64,000 bases of DNA, taken from NCBI GenBank assembly GCA_947652115.1, contig OX393561.1, forward strand, positions 5,560,631-5,624,630. Direction: 5' to 3'. A program made the position numbers and the translations under genes. The stretch comes from Blastomussa wellsi (taxonomy: Eukaryota > Cnidaria > Anthozoa > Scleractinia > Plerogyridae). This document shows, piece by piece, positions 23,201 to 32,800 of this stretch; position 1 is the first letter of the stretch, and every line of letters begins with the position of its first letter. The notes under the pieces were generated by a model. It did no database searches and had not been told where the DNA came from. It saw nothing but the letters and a program-made list of their open reading frames with translations.

Positions 23201-24059
23201 ATGATAATGTCAAAAGTGGAACAAAGGCCCATGTTTGACAAGGCCAAGGGGTTAACGAATTTTATGTTATTTTTAATAAATTTCGCCATCACATTGTCAA
23301 ATTAGGCTACGGATAAACTCGGCTATGGCCTCGTTTAGCCTCAGCTATAAATTGACAATTTGTTTTTGCTATAATTTTACAAAACGAAGGCAAAATGGTT
23401 AAGCGTATATATACGTAGACTCACCCTCGCTAAGTGAAAATGGCGAACGAAACCTGAAATTCTTTCAGCGAAAACGATTTTGAAATTTATAGCATCACAA
23501 TCTTCAAACTACGTAAAGTAACCCAAAGACAAAATACAGAAACACAATTTCAATAACTAAAACTAAAGTTTATTCTTTTCGGGAATTGCTGAAAACCCGC
23601 TGAATTACAATAAAGCTCAGTTCACTCGTATCCTTCTATCGAGTTTCAAGTCAAACTTTGGTGTTTTCCCTTTACAGTTAGATTCAATCTGGACTAATAT
23701 TCCGCTTAAAAGCGGAGTTGATGATTTTCCCTTTAATAGAGTTCCGTTTGGGTGCAATTAATTGTCATTGTAAAATATATGTTACCATTGTTATTCTCTT
23801 TGTCTCATTCTTCATTTTTATTTCTATTCTGTCCACAGCGAGAAAAATCGACCTTTCACAGCTCCCTTTCTGTGATCAAAATTCGCTTCCCCAGAAGACT
23901 TGCAATCCTCAAACATGGCGGTTTACGTTTAAGATCAACGACGGCCATTGCGTTTATTACGTGAGAAATTGCAAGTTCAGTACACAAAGCAAATCAGTAT
24001 GCAAAGAATGGAGCCACTTATTCACCAGCATGGTTTGCTACAAAGTTCGATGTCCTTAA
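16059..24059 (+). CDS. Secreted BRICHOS-domain precursor with Cys-rich C-terminal segment, complete, 6 exons, 256 aa
   Basis: Exons: 16059-16061 (the ATG alone), 16654-16719, 18565-18744, 20888-20989, 22020-22218, 23839-24059. All have GT-AG borders and matching phases. Seen: a signal peptide (MSCLFAVTVSILFFCIF..., about 1-22) and an acidic/basic linker. A BRICHOS domain follows with the conserved Asp in YLYDFRS (about 80) and two cysteines, Cys96 and Cys152. A 73-residue C-terminal exon carries seven cysteines, is net basic, and has aromatic, beta-prone text (TWRFTFKIN, GHCVYYVRNC). In the family, BRICHOS acts as an intramolecular chaperone for a beta-prone client segment that is often released by proteolysis; some annelid antimicrobial peptides are made this way. 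Here the client would be the last exon. Basic sites SRRK (123-126) and GARK (183-186) are possible cut points. The peptide's function is unknown. It is divergent from the neighbouring convertase gene. Confidence 0.82.
16062..16653 (+). other. Intron 1 of the BRICHOS gene, directly after the start codon
   Basis: The first coding exon contributes only ATG before GTAAGG, and the signal-peptide exon follows at 16654. A degenerate A/T-rich LINE-tail-like stretch (TAATAATAATAAGTCTTTATTAATAC) lies near 16236-16262. I see no gene on either strand. Confidence 0.55.
17244..18486 (-). mobile_element. 5'-truncated non-LTR retrotransposon (CR1/L2-like LINE), 3' part with RT
   Basis: Minus-strand sequence encodes the C-terminal half of a LINE reverse transcriptase. 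It is followed by a 3' region that ends in an (AAAT)n tail at 17249-17270, typical of CR1/L2-type elements. The 5' homology stops near 18486, about 80 bases before BRICHOS exon 3. It lies antisense in intron 2 of that gene. Family assignment rests on RT motifs and tail type only. Confidence 0.82.
17424..18486 (-). pseudogene. Reverse transcriptase fragment of the LINE, frameshifted
   Basis: Readable motifs from N to C: SLDHQILLTKLEHYGIRD, the RT block [21 protein letters not shown]-like core around 18310-18350, and the catalytic FADDT near 18236. The C-terminal region follows (FLGVYLDEHLTWKDHI and a later AVRVVT). The reading frame changes near 18060, within a T/C-rich run, so the FADD part and the C-terminal part lie in two frames. 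The upstream endonuclease and N-terminal RT are absent. It is dead on arrival or decayed. Confidence 0.85.
18900..19079. mobile_element. Palindromic MITE, 'CATAAATGGCTGCCA' family, copy 1
   Basis: The left arm starts CTTTTCATAAATGGCTGCC and the right arm ends GGCAGCCATTTATGAAAAG. The arms stay complementary inward for about 70 bases. A second copy is at 27522-27708 and a related one at 57089-57238. The short plus-strand frame across it is not a gene. It lies in BRICHOS intron 3. Confidence 0.8.
19131..19245. mobile_element. Short foldback element
   Basis: TATTCCACGAGCGCGCGTTG followed by GATATGAGATGGT is mirrored by ACCATCTCATATCCAAC and GCGCAAGTGGAATA. It is an almost perfect hairpin of about 110 bp, directly next to the preceding MITE. 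Confidence 0.75.
19385..20056. mobile_element. Large foldback element with about 150-bp arms
   Basis: The left arm (19385-19540) has CAATTAGCCATTTTTTAAACG, GGGACTGGGTA, and CAATATCGATTGAATTG. These recur inverted in the right arm (19920-20056) as CAATTCAATCGATATTG, TACCCAGACCCTG, and ATGGCCAATA. The centre of about 370 bases has no recognisable transposase. It is probably non-autonomous. It lies in BRICHOS intron 3. Confidence 0.7.
20076..20190. mobile_element. hAT-like MITE fragment (5' end)
   Basis: Begins CAGTGACGGATCCAGGG and contains ATTCTCGCATCGACAGGATCG, an internal block shared with the fuller copy at 27926-28104. A long G run follows the terminus. The right terminus is missing. Confidence 0.6.
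20197..20312 (-). repeat. (CAAT)n and a Penelope-associated repeat end
   Basis: The minus strand carries GTTGATAAAACC, TTATACTTCCCACC and GTTTCTTTAGAAACTTACCC, also found on the plus strand at 48375-48465. A (CAAT)5 run abuts it at 20197-20217. It probably marks the 3' end of a retroelement family. Confidence 0.5.
20596..20830. mobile_element. MITE with 'CCCGATCAAACGG' inverted ends and ATGATAGT repeats
   Basis: The left end CCCCGATCAAACGGCGTATG is mirrored by CATGACCGTTTGATCGGGA. The interior is built of many direct and inverted copies of GATGATAGT or ACTATCATC. The element is bordered by TTAA on the left and TTTA on the right, so target duplication is unclear. It lies 60 bases upstream of BRICHOS exon 4. 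Confidence 0.75.
21560..21965. repeat. Decayed pogo-like transposon end
   Basis: The text GGTGTCCGCTTACGAGAGCTTCGACTG at 21918-21945 resembles the right terminus of pogo/Tigger-like elements. The interior repeats 'cucgcaaacgg', 'aagcggcc' and 'aagcagcc' themes. The left end GAAAGCGGACAGCTC at 21596 is degenerate. It lies in BRICHOS intron 4. Confidence 0.35.
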
Positions 24060-25616
24060 ATGAACTGAAATATTGAATAAGCGTTTCTTACTTGGCAGTA
24101 GAGGTAACACGTACATTAAGGTGGCTCACGATAGTTTAAAGCTTCGCGTCTTTGGCGTTCTAGGCAAATCATATCAAACTTTGGGTTTGAATTTTGGTAG
24201 ATAATGACACAGCTTCACTTGACGATTGGATCCGATTCAAGCCGTGTGTAATTTCGCGATGGCGGATTGAAAAATCAATGTAATAGAAATCTGCAAGACC
24301 ACTGCAACAAACCGATGAGATGGGCCGGATCACTTGTAGACCTGGATCAGTATATTAGCTGTTTTATCTTTCTTGTTTATTTTTCATCGTTTTCGTCGTC
24401 AGGATCAGTCTGCCGTTTATAGCTTGCGATAGAAAAATCCCTTAGGATGGACAACAAAGACCTATTCAAGCCAAATTCAAGCCATAACAACAGGCAAAGT
24501 TTGATATGAATGGGATATTCCATTATTTATCCCTCACCCCTATGGAAGGCAACCTCTGGTACAGGTCTTGTCGAAATATGTTTTCGAAGAAGCCTGCAAA
24601 ATATTGAACAACTCGGATGCAAACTTCAATTGCTCCGACAATAAAAAGTTGGAGGGGTGGGGGTGCGGATAAAAGATGGAATGTCCCAATGCAGATGAAA
24701 ATCATTTAGAGTAATCCCGTAGAGTATTTATCATTTAACAGAGTCAGATCAAATTAGAGACAAACTCTTTTTAGCCATGGGAAAATCAGACGAAGTCAAA
24801 GACAACCCATATTTAACATATTTAGGCTAATAACTTAAAAACTACCCAGTGAAAGTTTTTGTTTTGGATATATTTTTGCTTAATTTAAAGAAGAAGCATT
24901 TTTGCAACTTTCAAAAAATTCTGTTAAGATCCACCTTTTTTATTGGCCTAAAAAAATCATGTAAAACATCAAAACGTCCTCCGAGTAGTTTTCAAGTGAG
25001 CCTAAAATGGCCAAATATAGGGCATCTTTGACCTCTTTTGACCTTGCCATGACAACCAATTTTGACGTTTCATGGGCATCAATCTGTTCATTGATAAAAT
25101 CTACACACATGTTCAATTTAAACTAATATGGTGTTGTCCTTTCTAATTCAAAAGTAGCTCAGGGCTTCCCTTCCCCCCCCCCGGATTTACCTACTGTTCC
25201 ATCTTGAACCATGTTTAGCTTGGTTTTATGTTCTTTCGTGTCTGTATGGTGCTCCGTATCGAAACCATTCCAGTTGATATTTCTGATAATGATTGTTTTA
25301 CCCGATAATTGCTAATTATTTTTCGACGTTCAGTTTTTTTTACCTGAAAGCCTCCGTCGGAGTCACGTCAGAATTTTGACATATCGAAAATGGGCTATTG
25401 GCATGTATTGGCTGGAATAGAATATCTATGAGTTTCTGCGAACACCTGCATAACAGACAACAAGATCAAGATGTATGAAATACAGCTGGTACTCGTACAG
25501 TTTCGGTAACCAGGATGGAAATTAAAAGAGAAACCTTAAGTCTGGTCTTTCTTGTTTCAATTGATTAACCGTAGTTCTTGTTTTATAATAATAACAACAA
25601 TAATAATAATAATTCA

Positions 25617-25712
25617 CTTTGTTTGACGAGGGTAACACTAACAGTCTACGACTGACAAACCTGTGGCCCTCAAATTAGAGATCGGATTGGAATTTAGAAG
25701 TGTTGGTTTTTT
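25617..25712 (-). mobile_element. 3' fragment of a tRNA-derived SINE
   Basis: TTTGACGAGGGTAACAC, CCTGTGGCCCTCAAATT and GAAGTGTTGGTTTTT match the 3' part of the SINE at 53826-54072, in the same orientation. The tRNA head is absent. Confidence 0.7.
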
Positions 25713-25924
25713 GCCTTGGCCATTGCGTAGTTTTTTATCTTCATTATTGCTATTTGACTTTGATTAATCCAGTGAAAATAATCTTTGTAATTTTTGTACT
25801 GCTTTTGTAAATTTAGTTTGGCCAGACACTTTGGGCTCCGTTTATCTCGGGCGTATCATATCTCGTCGAAGAAAAATGTAAAAATGATACTCTTGTATTT
25901 TCGTACTTCCGCATAGAGACGTTC

Positions 25925-26450
25925 AGACCAAGAAATCGAGTACGAGATCGAGTACTAGTACGACTTTCGAATTTCAATCCAGTTACGGCCCCAGCACTCA
26001 ATCCTGCTCCTTTTGCGGGTACCGGACACAGATGACAAGAGAAGCAGATAATTAGAAAAAGTACTACCCCACACAAACTACAAAGAATCACGAACAAACG
26101 TAAAACAATCCGCCTTATTCGCATGGCGGCCATAGTGGCCATAGAGGATTTCGTACCCTGAGCCTCGAGTTGAAATGTTTGGGAACGAGTTTCCGCGTGG
26201 CAAAAAGTTTCAATCCCTCGGGACACAACATGGCCGCCTTGAGATCATAGTATGGTGAGTTTAAGGCCCATGTGACGATATTTGTATACGGTACGCACAG
26301 AAAGACTCCTCCTCCTCCTCTCTGTTGCTGACCAGCTGCATAGGAGACTATTGATGCGAGATTGAGGTGAAATGTCGTAATTAAAAGCATGAGCACTAAG
26401 TTTCAAAAGCCGTACTCGTACTCAATCTTCTACTCGTACTCCGATTTGAA
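25925..26450. mobile_element. Possible foldback element with 'GAGTACGAG' arms
   Basis: ATCGAGTACGAGATCGAGTA near 25937 is mirrored by TACTCGTACTCAATCTTCTA near 26412 and again by TACTCGTACTCC. A minus-strand frame of 137 codons (25813-26226) with a hydrophobic stretch lies mostly within it. I take that frame as part of the repeat, not a gene. Confidence 0.4.
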
Positions 26451-26663
26451 GGCCCCTTATGTGAACAACGCAAGGCCTAACGCAAGCGACGTAAGGCTGA
26501 CTTTTAAGATCGTGTTAGTTTCACAGTTCCCATCTGGTCACTATAAAATAACTTGAGCAAAATATTCAGATGCTAGTTCAGTGCTGGTTGTTAGTAGAAA
26601 GTTAAGAAGTTCGTAGCTGCTGCAAGAAACAATAAACATGTCTTTGAGTGAATTAAACAGTTT

Positions 26664-26700
26664 ATTATATATTTATTATTTATTATTTATTATTTTCCTT
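26664..26700. repeat. (TTATTA)n A/T-rich simple repeat
   Basis: Runs of TATTTATTATTTATTATTT. Confidence 0.6.
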
Positions 26701-27521
26701 GCGAACACGAATCAATAATATACACTTATTGGATTAGTCTGTCAGACGTTTTCTCGGATTCGTCCGAGCCCCATATAGAATGATATTTAAATCGAGACTT
26801 AAGTCGCTATTCGTCAAAGTGAAAAATCATGAAACTTTCAGTGGAAGTCAGAATCTTCTTCTTTTGAACATTATTGGTGTGATGTATCGGGGCTTGGGAT
26901 ACCCGTATAAATCAAGAGATCTTCACGAACATGCCATAACTATTTATCATAAAAATATAAAGAATGTCACTGAAACCTAGGTCATATTTACAAGCAGGTA
27001 TGGTAACCCTGATGCTTGCTTGTTAGCCTGTTTGCAAGAGCACTTGGGAGCTTTGAAGTTGCATTTTGCAATTGTAGCATGTGGAAATTAATCTCGTCTA
27101 CAGAGGCCACAATCTTTCTGACCAGCACCAAAGAGACGACCAAAGCTGGCAGCTGTTTTGATTTCATACACAATCTCCGACGCACGCGCGCAGCCAAACC
27201 GAAACCAGGAATTTCTTGGTTCCGGTTTTTGAATCACCCAGAGCCATTAAGTCTCTCGACCGCTGGTCAAGGGGGACGTGGGCTCTGAGAACGAGATTGG
27301 ATACGTGTTAACAACCTATCGTCTCCGTCATTTTTATCAACATTTGTACTCATTTGCCCTTCAATTTGTATAGATTTGTTTCGTAACAGATTTGGACTTT
27401 CGCAATTAGGAATTGAAGTTTTAGTTCTCCCTTTCCTTTAGATAGATAAGAATGGCAGATAACTTTATTTGATTCGTATGTTAAAAATAAGGCACCCATA
27501 GGCTGATCCAGGTGGACCTAC

Positions 27522-27708
27522 TATAGACCCTATGCATAAATGGCTGCCAACTTAAAATTCTTTTGTATGTATTCAAATTAGCCTCACTAACCTCGTTTAA
27601 AAGTAAAAATTCTTTTGAATTACCAACTCAAAACCGAGGTTAGTAAGGCTAATTTAAATGAATACAAAAGAATTTTAAAGTGGCAGCCATTAATGCATAG
27701 GGTCTATA
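27522..27708. mobile_element. Palindromic MITE, 'CATAAATGGCTGCCA' family, copy 2
   Basis: The outer ends TATAGACCCTATGCATAAAT and its mirror ATGCATAGGGTCTATA are well preserved. The inner arms match the copy at 18900-19079 (TTAAAATTCTTTTGTATG, ATTAGCCTCACTAA). This copy shows the true termini better than copy 1. Confidence 0.85.
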
Positions 27709-27925
27709 CAATAACAAAAAATACAAATAAAAATTACAAATATAATATCATGCGCTGGACTTATCAACTGAATAAAAACGCAAAATTGAAGTTCTACTTT
27801 CGTACTTATGTAGTCCACGTTATATAAAGAAGATCTCTAATTCAAATTTTCCATCAAATGTTAGCGTAACCCAGTGATGGACAATAAGGCCAACTTGCAA
27901 TCTGATCGGCCACACAAGAACCAAC

Positions 27926-28104
27926 CAGTGGCCCATCCAGGGGGAGGGTCGGGGGTCCTGACACCCTTTCCATAACCGATTTTTATTTACTACCTGTTTT
28001 TTAAAAATTCTCGCATCGACAGGATCGCTTATTATTACTCACCTGAGTCAACTTTGGAATCCCCCCACCACAACCCCAGTAAAAAATTCCTGGATCCGCC
28101 CCTG
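27926..28104. mobile_element. hAT-like MITE, nearly complete
   Basis: The left end CAGTGGCCCATCCAGG pairs with the right end CCTGGATCCGCCCCTG. It shares the internal block ATTCTCGCATCGACAGGATCG with the fragment at 20076. The terminus consensus CAGGGGCGGATCCAGG is typical of hAT non-autonomous elements. Confidence 0.7.
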
Positions 28105-28683
28105 TCTACTGTTTAGATATTAAAGTGTTTTGTCGAGCAACTATTTAAAGTGGCTCCGGCAGCAGTTTCCAGTCCGTGCCAGCTATACACTTTAATGGAT
28201 TAGTACTAACACCTTTTATCAGTTGATTGATGTTACAATAATGGTATCAAACGAATGGCCAATCATTGGTGAACAGGTTGTGATTATTTTCATGACATTA
28301 TTTGTTACCATAGCAACCATAATAATCTGTTTTGAAACACCCTTAATTTTAGCTGTGCGTGTCTGCTCAGAAACTAACTCGGTGACCCCGTGATAAAATA
28401 CTTGTAACCTTTTTTCAAATTTAAAAAAAAGCTCTTGGTAAGTTATATTTAGATCGAGATCAATGTTCAGAGATAGATAGTTCAGGTTTCAATAGCCATC
28501 TACATTTTGCTTTGCGAGAATTCAACGTGACAGTTTGTCGTCTTGCTCCCCGAGATATGTGAAGTGGCAAGGCGTGATTCGGGGGGCAGATAAGTTCAAA
28601 GTACGGAACTTGATAAATTAAATGCGTCATTTTGTAGTTTTATTTTGGCTGGTGTTGACGTTAGTTCCATTTAAAATCTGTCC

Positions 28684-28732
28684 ACCGTGCTGACGATCAC
28701 CGCCCAGATAGGGCGAAACAGCTGTCCACGGT
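28684..28732 (+). ncRNA. Hammerhead-ribozyme-like motif (degenerate)
   Basis: In order: ACCGTG (stem I, 28684-28689), CTGACGA (28690-28696), an extra TCACC, stem II GCCC/GGGC (28702-28705 and 28711-28714), GAAA (28715-28718), palindromic CAGCTG (stem III), TC, and CACGGT closing stem I (28727-28732). Order and pairings match a type I hammerhead. Such motifs occur in Penelope-like retroelements. The five extra bases after CTGACGA do not fit a canonical core, so activity is doubtful. Confidence 0.4.
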
Positions 28733-29844
28733 TAAAGCCCTGCTTTATCCGTTTCGGTCATCTTGATTTCTCCCAAAGTCGATTTTAATCGACGTATTAT
28801 CAGCTTTGTAGATTTGTGTATGTTATAGTTTAATTTAGGCTGATTAGGTCTCTTGCAGATCCTACGTATTAGTCAGGACAGTCAGCAGCTTCATCGTTCG
28901 CGGTCCTTTGCAGTTCTTCAGAATCACAAAGACTTGCGGAGCAACGGATTTAGCCTTAAAAAGCACACGGATTGCGCATTTCATCAAAAAGTTAAGCGAA
29001 TTCGCGGATTTCGAAAATGCAGTGGATCACGGATTAGCTGATAATTTTAGTTATCATGAAGATCGGATCGTGGCCTTGGCGTATCTTCAGTCTTTGTCTC
29101 AGTGTTATCGATTTGTCCATTTTCTGTTTGGACGAGACCCCAACCACCGCTTTACATTAGAACTGCCGCAAAAAGAAGCAAAGAGACGAAGCCTCTTGAA
29201 AAATTGCCATCAAAAACAACATCTACCATCCTTTCGGTGAAACTGTTACACAGAAAGTTTTCAAGGAATGTGGATGCGATTTGAACGAAAATAGTGGTGG
29301 ATTGACGGATTTGTCCAAAAAATAACACGGGTTGGCGGATATCGCGTACCCCTATTCACCCCCCTCCTAAAACATAAACCAAAAAGTCAAATATGATTGC
29401 GTGCGGTGACTAGTGTAAACCACCAATAGTCTCTCTTTGTTCTTTTTGGAGACTACACCGAACAATGACTGAATCTGAACGAAAGCTTCAAATGGGCACA
29501 AATTAACTCCAGATTACACAGTATACACGAAGACAACTCCATTTAGAGGTAGGTGAAGATTATTTCTACGCTCATTGTTGTATTTGAGTCTTATTTGCAT
29601 TTTGAGGACTGAAGTGAAATTTCCATTCGATTTCATTCAAACGGTCTGCAAATCAAATCGTCATGATCATGACGTTTACATGAAGTGAAGTTGGGCTGCC
29701 TGAGTCGCTCGACAAGAGACTGGGTCTAATGTCAGTCGTTGCCAAGAAACTAGTGCTGTGTTTTTCAGGGCGCCATATTGAAAATTTGCTGCGAGAAGTT
29801 TAGAACTCGGGCACTTTTATCGAGGGAATTTATCGTTTTAAGCC

Positions 29845-32800
29845 ATGCCAACCCCCGTTTCAATGGACGAACAAATTAAAATAGAAGAAGACAACTATCC
29901 AAGGTAAAAATAGGACAGATTTTGCTTGCTCACTGGAGCAATTTCGTAAAATACGTGCAACTATAAAGATTGTAAGTATATTTATTTTTTGGCACAACAG
30001 GATTACAAAGAAGGTCTTATTTCAGCTTTGCAAAGATCATAAATTGTACAGGACACCATATCTAAATGATGTTCTCTACCTTCATTATAAAGGTACGTAG
30101 TCAGCACAACGCATGTTTTTTATGAGGGTCCCCAATAGGTTTTTCGGGACCCGGGATTGGGCTTATATATTCTTTACTTGCACAAATCCCATAATATACC
30201 TCTTTTACCCCCCCAAAATTTTGCATAATCATTGTTTGCAATTTCTCCTGGGACATGAAGATGTCCCAAGGGAAATCTAAAACAATGCCTATGCAATTTT
30301 TTTTTTTTTTGGGGGGGGGGGGGTAGAAGTGGTGTATTATGGTATTGTGCAAGTAGAGAATTTGAAGATCGGGATCCGGGAATTTAGAGTAAAAAGGGAA
30401 CAAGATGCGGGATTGTTATTATGAACGGGACACGGGAATTGGCGATTTTTAGTTGTTTTTAGAGACAGGATTCGAGAAAGATCACTTAAACGAACCGAGA
30501 TCTGGGAAGTCCGTTGACAGAAATATTTGAAACGCGATCCCAAAACGCACAAAGGTTTGTTATGACAGCCTTATCTCAGCTGCGCACGTGCACACAGCTT
30601 TTGCCTGGCTCTATGGTGAGATTTGGATATTTTGAGCCTTGCCCTGTCATGTAACAGCCTTTAATTTCTTGGTGACCGACCAACTTATTTTGAATCAGTG
30701 CGGGAAAAATAGCGATATGCTACTCTGTAAGCATGTCAGCTACTATCGAAAGCGATGAATCAAATGACATCGACATAGCCGACATAATTACTTATGTGGC
30801 TCTCTTTTACGAGAAGGGCAAACTTTTTGACAAACTTTTCTTGAGATCTGCCAAATTTGAAGAACTTTTAGAGCGATTTCGAGAAAATTTATGGCGAAGT
30901 TTTAAGGTGTTAAAATACAACAAAAACGTATTAGTTCCAGAACGTCATTAAAATGTTTGTCCACCAGGCCTGATGTAAGAATAAAGAGATGACTTTGGTC
31001 TGAAATAAATTTAATAGCATCCAAATACATTTTGTGAAAATCTTTGAAAAATCGTTTTATTCGATTTCTGAAAACACTGGCTTGAATATGAACTTTGGTG
31101 GAGTGTTATTTTGCATTTTCGTCAAAACTGACCCTACATTTATTAAAAATTATTCTTCAAGTAGATTAACTTATATTTAATATAATTCCTGAGTTTCAAG
31201 TTCATTGAAACATTCTAAGGCTCTCTCTTCAAGGAAAGGGGGAAAAAGAGAACAAAATAATGGCACGTAATGAAATCTTCTTTTGTTATTCAAATTATAC
31301 CACAATAGTCAATACCACAAGGAGCTGCCCATTGTAAGAAAGGCAATAGGGTGTACTGTATAAATAATAAATCTACATGCATGATGAGGCTGTGCGGAAA
31401 TATTTCCAAATTACAGAAGCTGTCCAACAAACTGATTAATATAGTCGATAAAAGTGTTGTTTTTGTCACTGACTTGTATAATTATTACAAACAACACTTT
31501 TATCGATTATGTCATCTCCTGACTACAATTACTCAAACTGATTAAATTATATGTTGCGCACTTTTGTTCATAACTTTTTTTGTCCAATGCAATGCAATGT
31601 AAATGCAATTACCTACACCAAGGTAGTTTCTCAGGCATGCCACTCAAACTGACCAAAAAATCAAATAATAATAATTTTCAATATTATATAGTGTTAGTAT
31701 TTAGTACAAACTTGAAACTGACAGGAGGTAAACTGGTTGGCTGTTTACATGCACAACCAAGGTTTTACTGTAGGGTCTACTGAAAAACGACTCCACCTAT
31801 AGCTAGTAGCTATCTCTAGAGCAAGACTTGAACCCAAGACCATCAAAATTCACGTCTGATACCCTACAGCTGAAAGCACTCATTCATGCTGCCTCCATGT
31901 AATATTATGCTTCCAATGATCAGTTGAAGCGTGGTCTGCAGCTAACAATTTATTTTGGCAACTGAAGACTGAAGACTTTTCTCCCTGTATCATGGAGCAA
32001 ATTTATAACTACATGGTACCTTAATACTCTAGTGGCATTATCTGCTGTTCAAACTAGAAATCAGTTCCAATAAATTGCTGACAAATGCTTGTTTTGCACA
32101 GGGTTTGCTAAGATAGAAAACCTTGAAGAATACACAGGATTAAAATGTCTATGGTTGGAATGTAATGGAATTCAAAAGATTGAAAATCTGGATAACCAAA
32201 AAGAGCTGCGGTGCTTGTAAGTATCATTTTAAAATAGCAGTTCTCTCTATATATTTCGTATATTCTTGATCATGAGCTTCCATCTTGTGAAAAATGTCTT
32301 CAGAGACTCTCAAGTTCTCCCGTTGCAGAAATTGGTAAACATAATTGACCTCTCATAAACAATATCCTCTAATTATGCTGAGTGACCATAACTTCTTGTA
32401 AGCTGATGGTTTGAAATGTGTACAAAATGTGCCTGTGCTATAGCTTACTTAACATGTGTGCATGTACATAATAATTATTGTACACATACCAGTTGCTAGA
32501 AGAAATTGTCATATTTGATATGTTTTTCTCTTTTAATCTATCACTTTCTTCACTTTTTAGGTATCTGCAACAGAACCTACTATCAAAGATGGAAAATTTG
32601 GAGCATCTTCAACAGCTAGACACTCTGAATGTCAGCAATAACACCATTTACAAGATTGAAAATATAAGTAAGTTGTACAGTAACAGTGTGCAATGTAGGT
32701 CTGTTGGTGGGGAAGATTACAGTGTATACTGTTTTTTTTTCATAACTGGCCTGTACTTTGGCACTTTTGTCTCCTAAAGCAGCACAATCAACCTGTGCAA

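Larger units (their letters stand above)
24060..29844. other. Intergenic region between the BRICHOS gene and DNAAF1
   Basis: 5.8 kb with no supported gene. It contains a SINE fragment (25617-25712), a 'GAGTACGAG' inverted element (25925-26450), a palindromic MITE (27522-27708), a hAT-like MITE (27926-28104) and a hammerhead-like motif (28684-28732). A candidate poly(A) signal for the BRICHOS gene, AATAAA at 24640-24645, is 580 bases past the stop. The frames at 28853-29284 lie in A/G-rich repeat-like text and have no domain. Confidence 0.55.

Noticed and set aside
25813..26226. A 137-codon minus-strand frame with a hydrophobic segment
   Set aside because: It lies mostly in a repeat with inverted GAGTACGAG arms. 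The text around it is low-complexity (SRTSTRSRTR), and no homology or splice context is seen.
28853..29284. Three overlapping plus-strand frames of 60-110 codons
   Set aside because: They lie in text repeating 'GCGGATT/ACGGATT' themes, with no domain; overlap of several frames fits repeat DNA.
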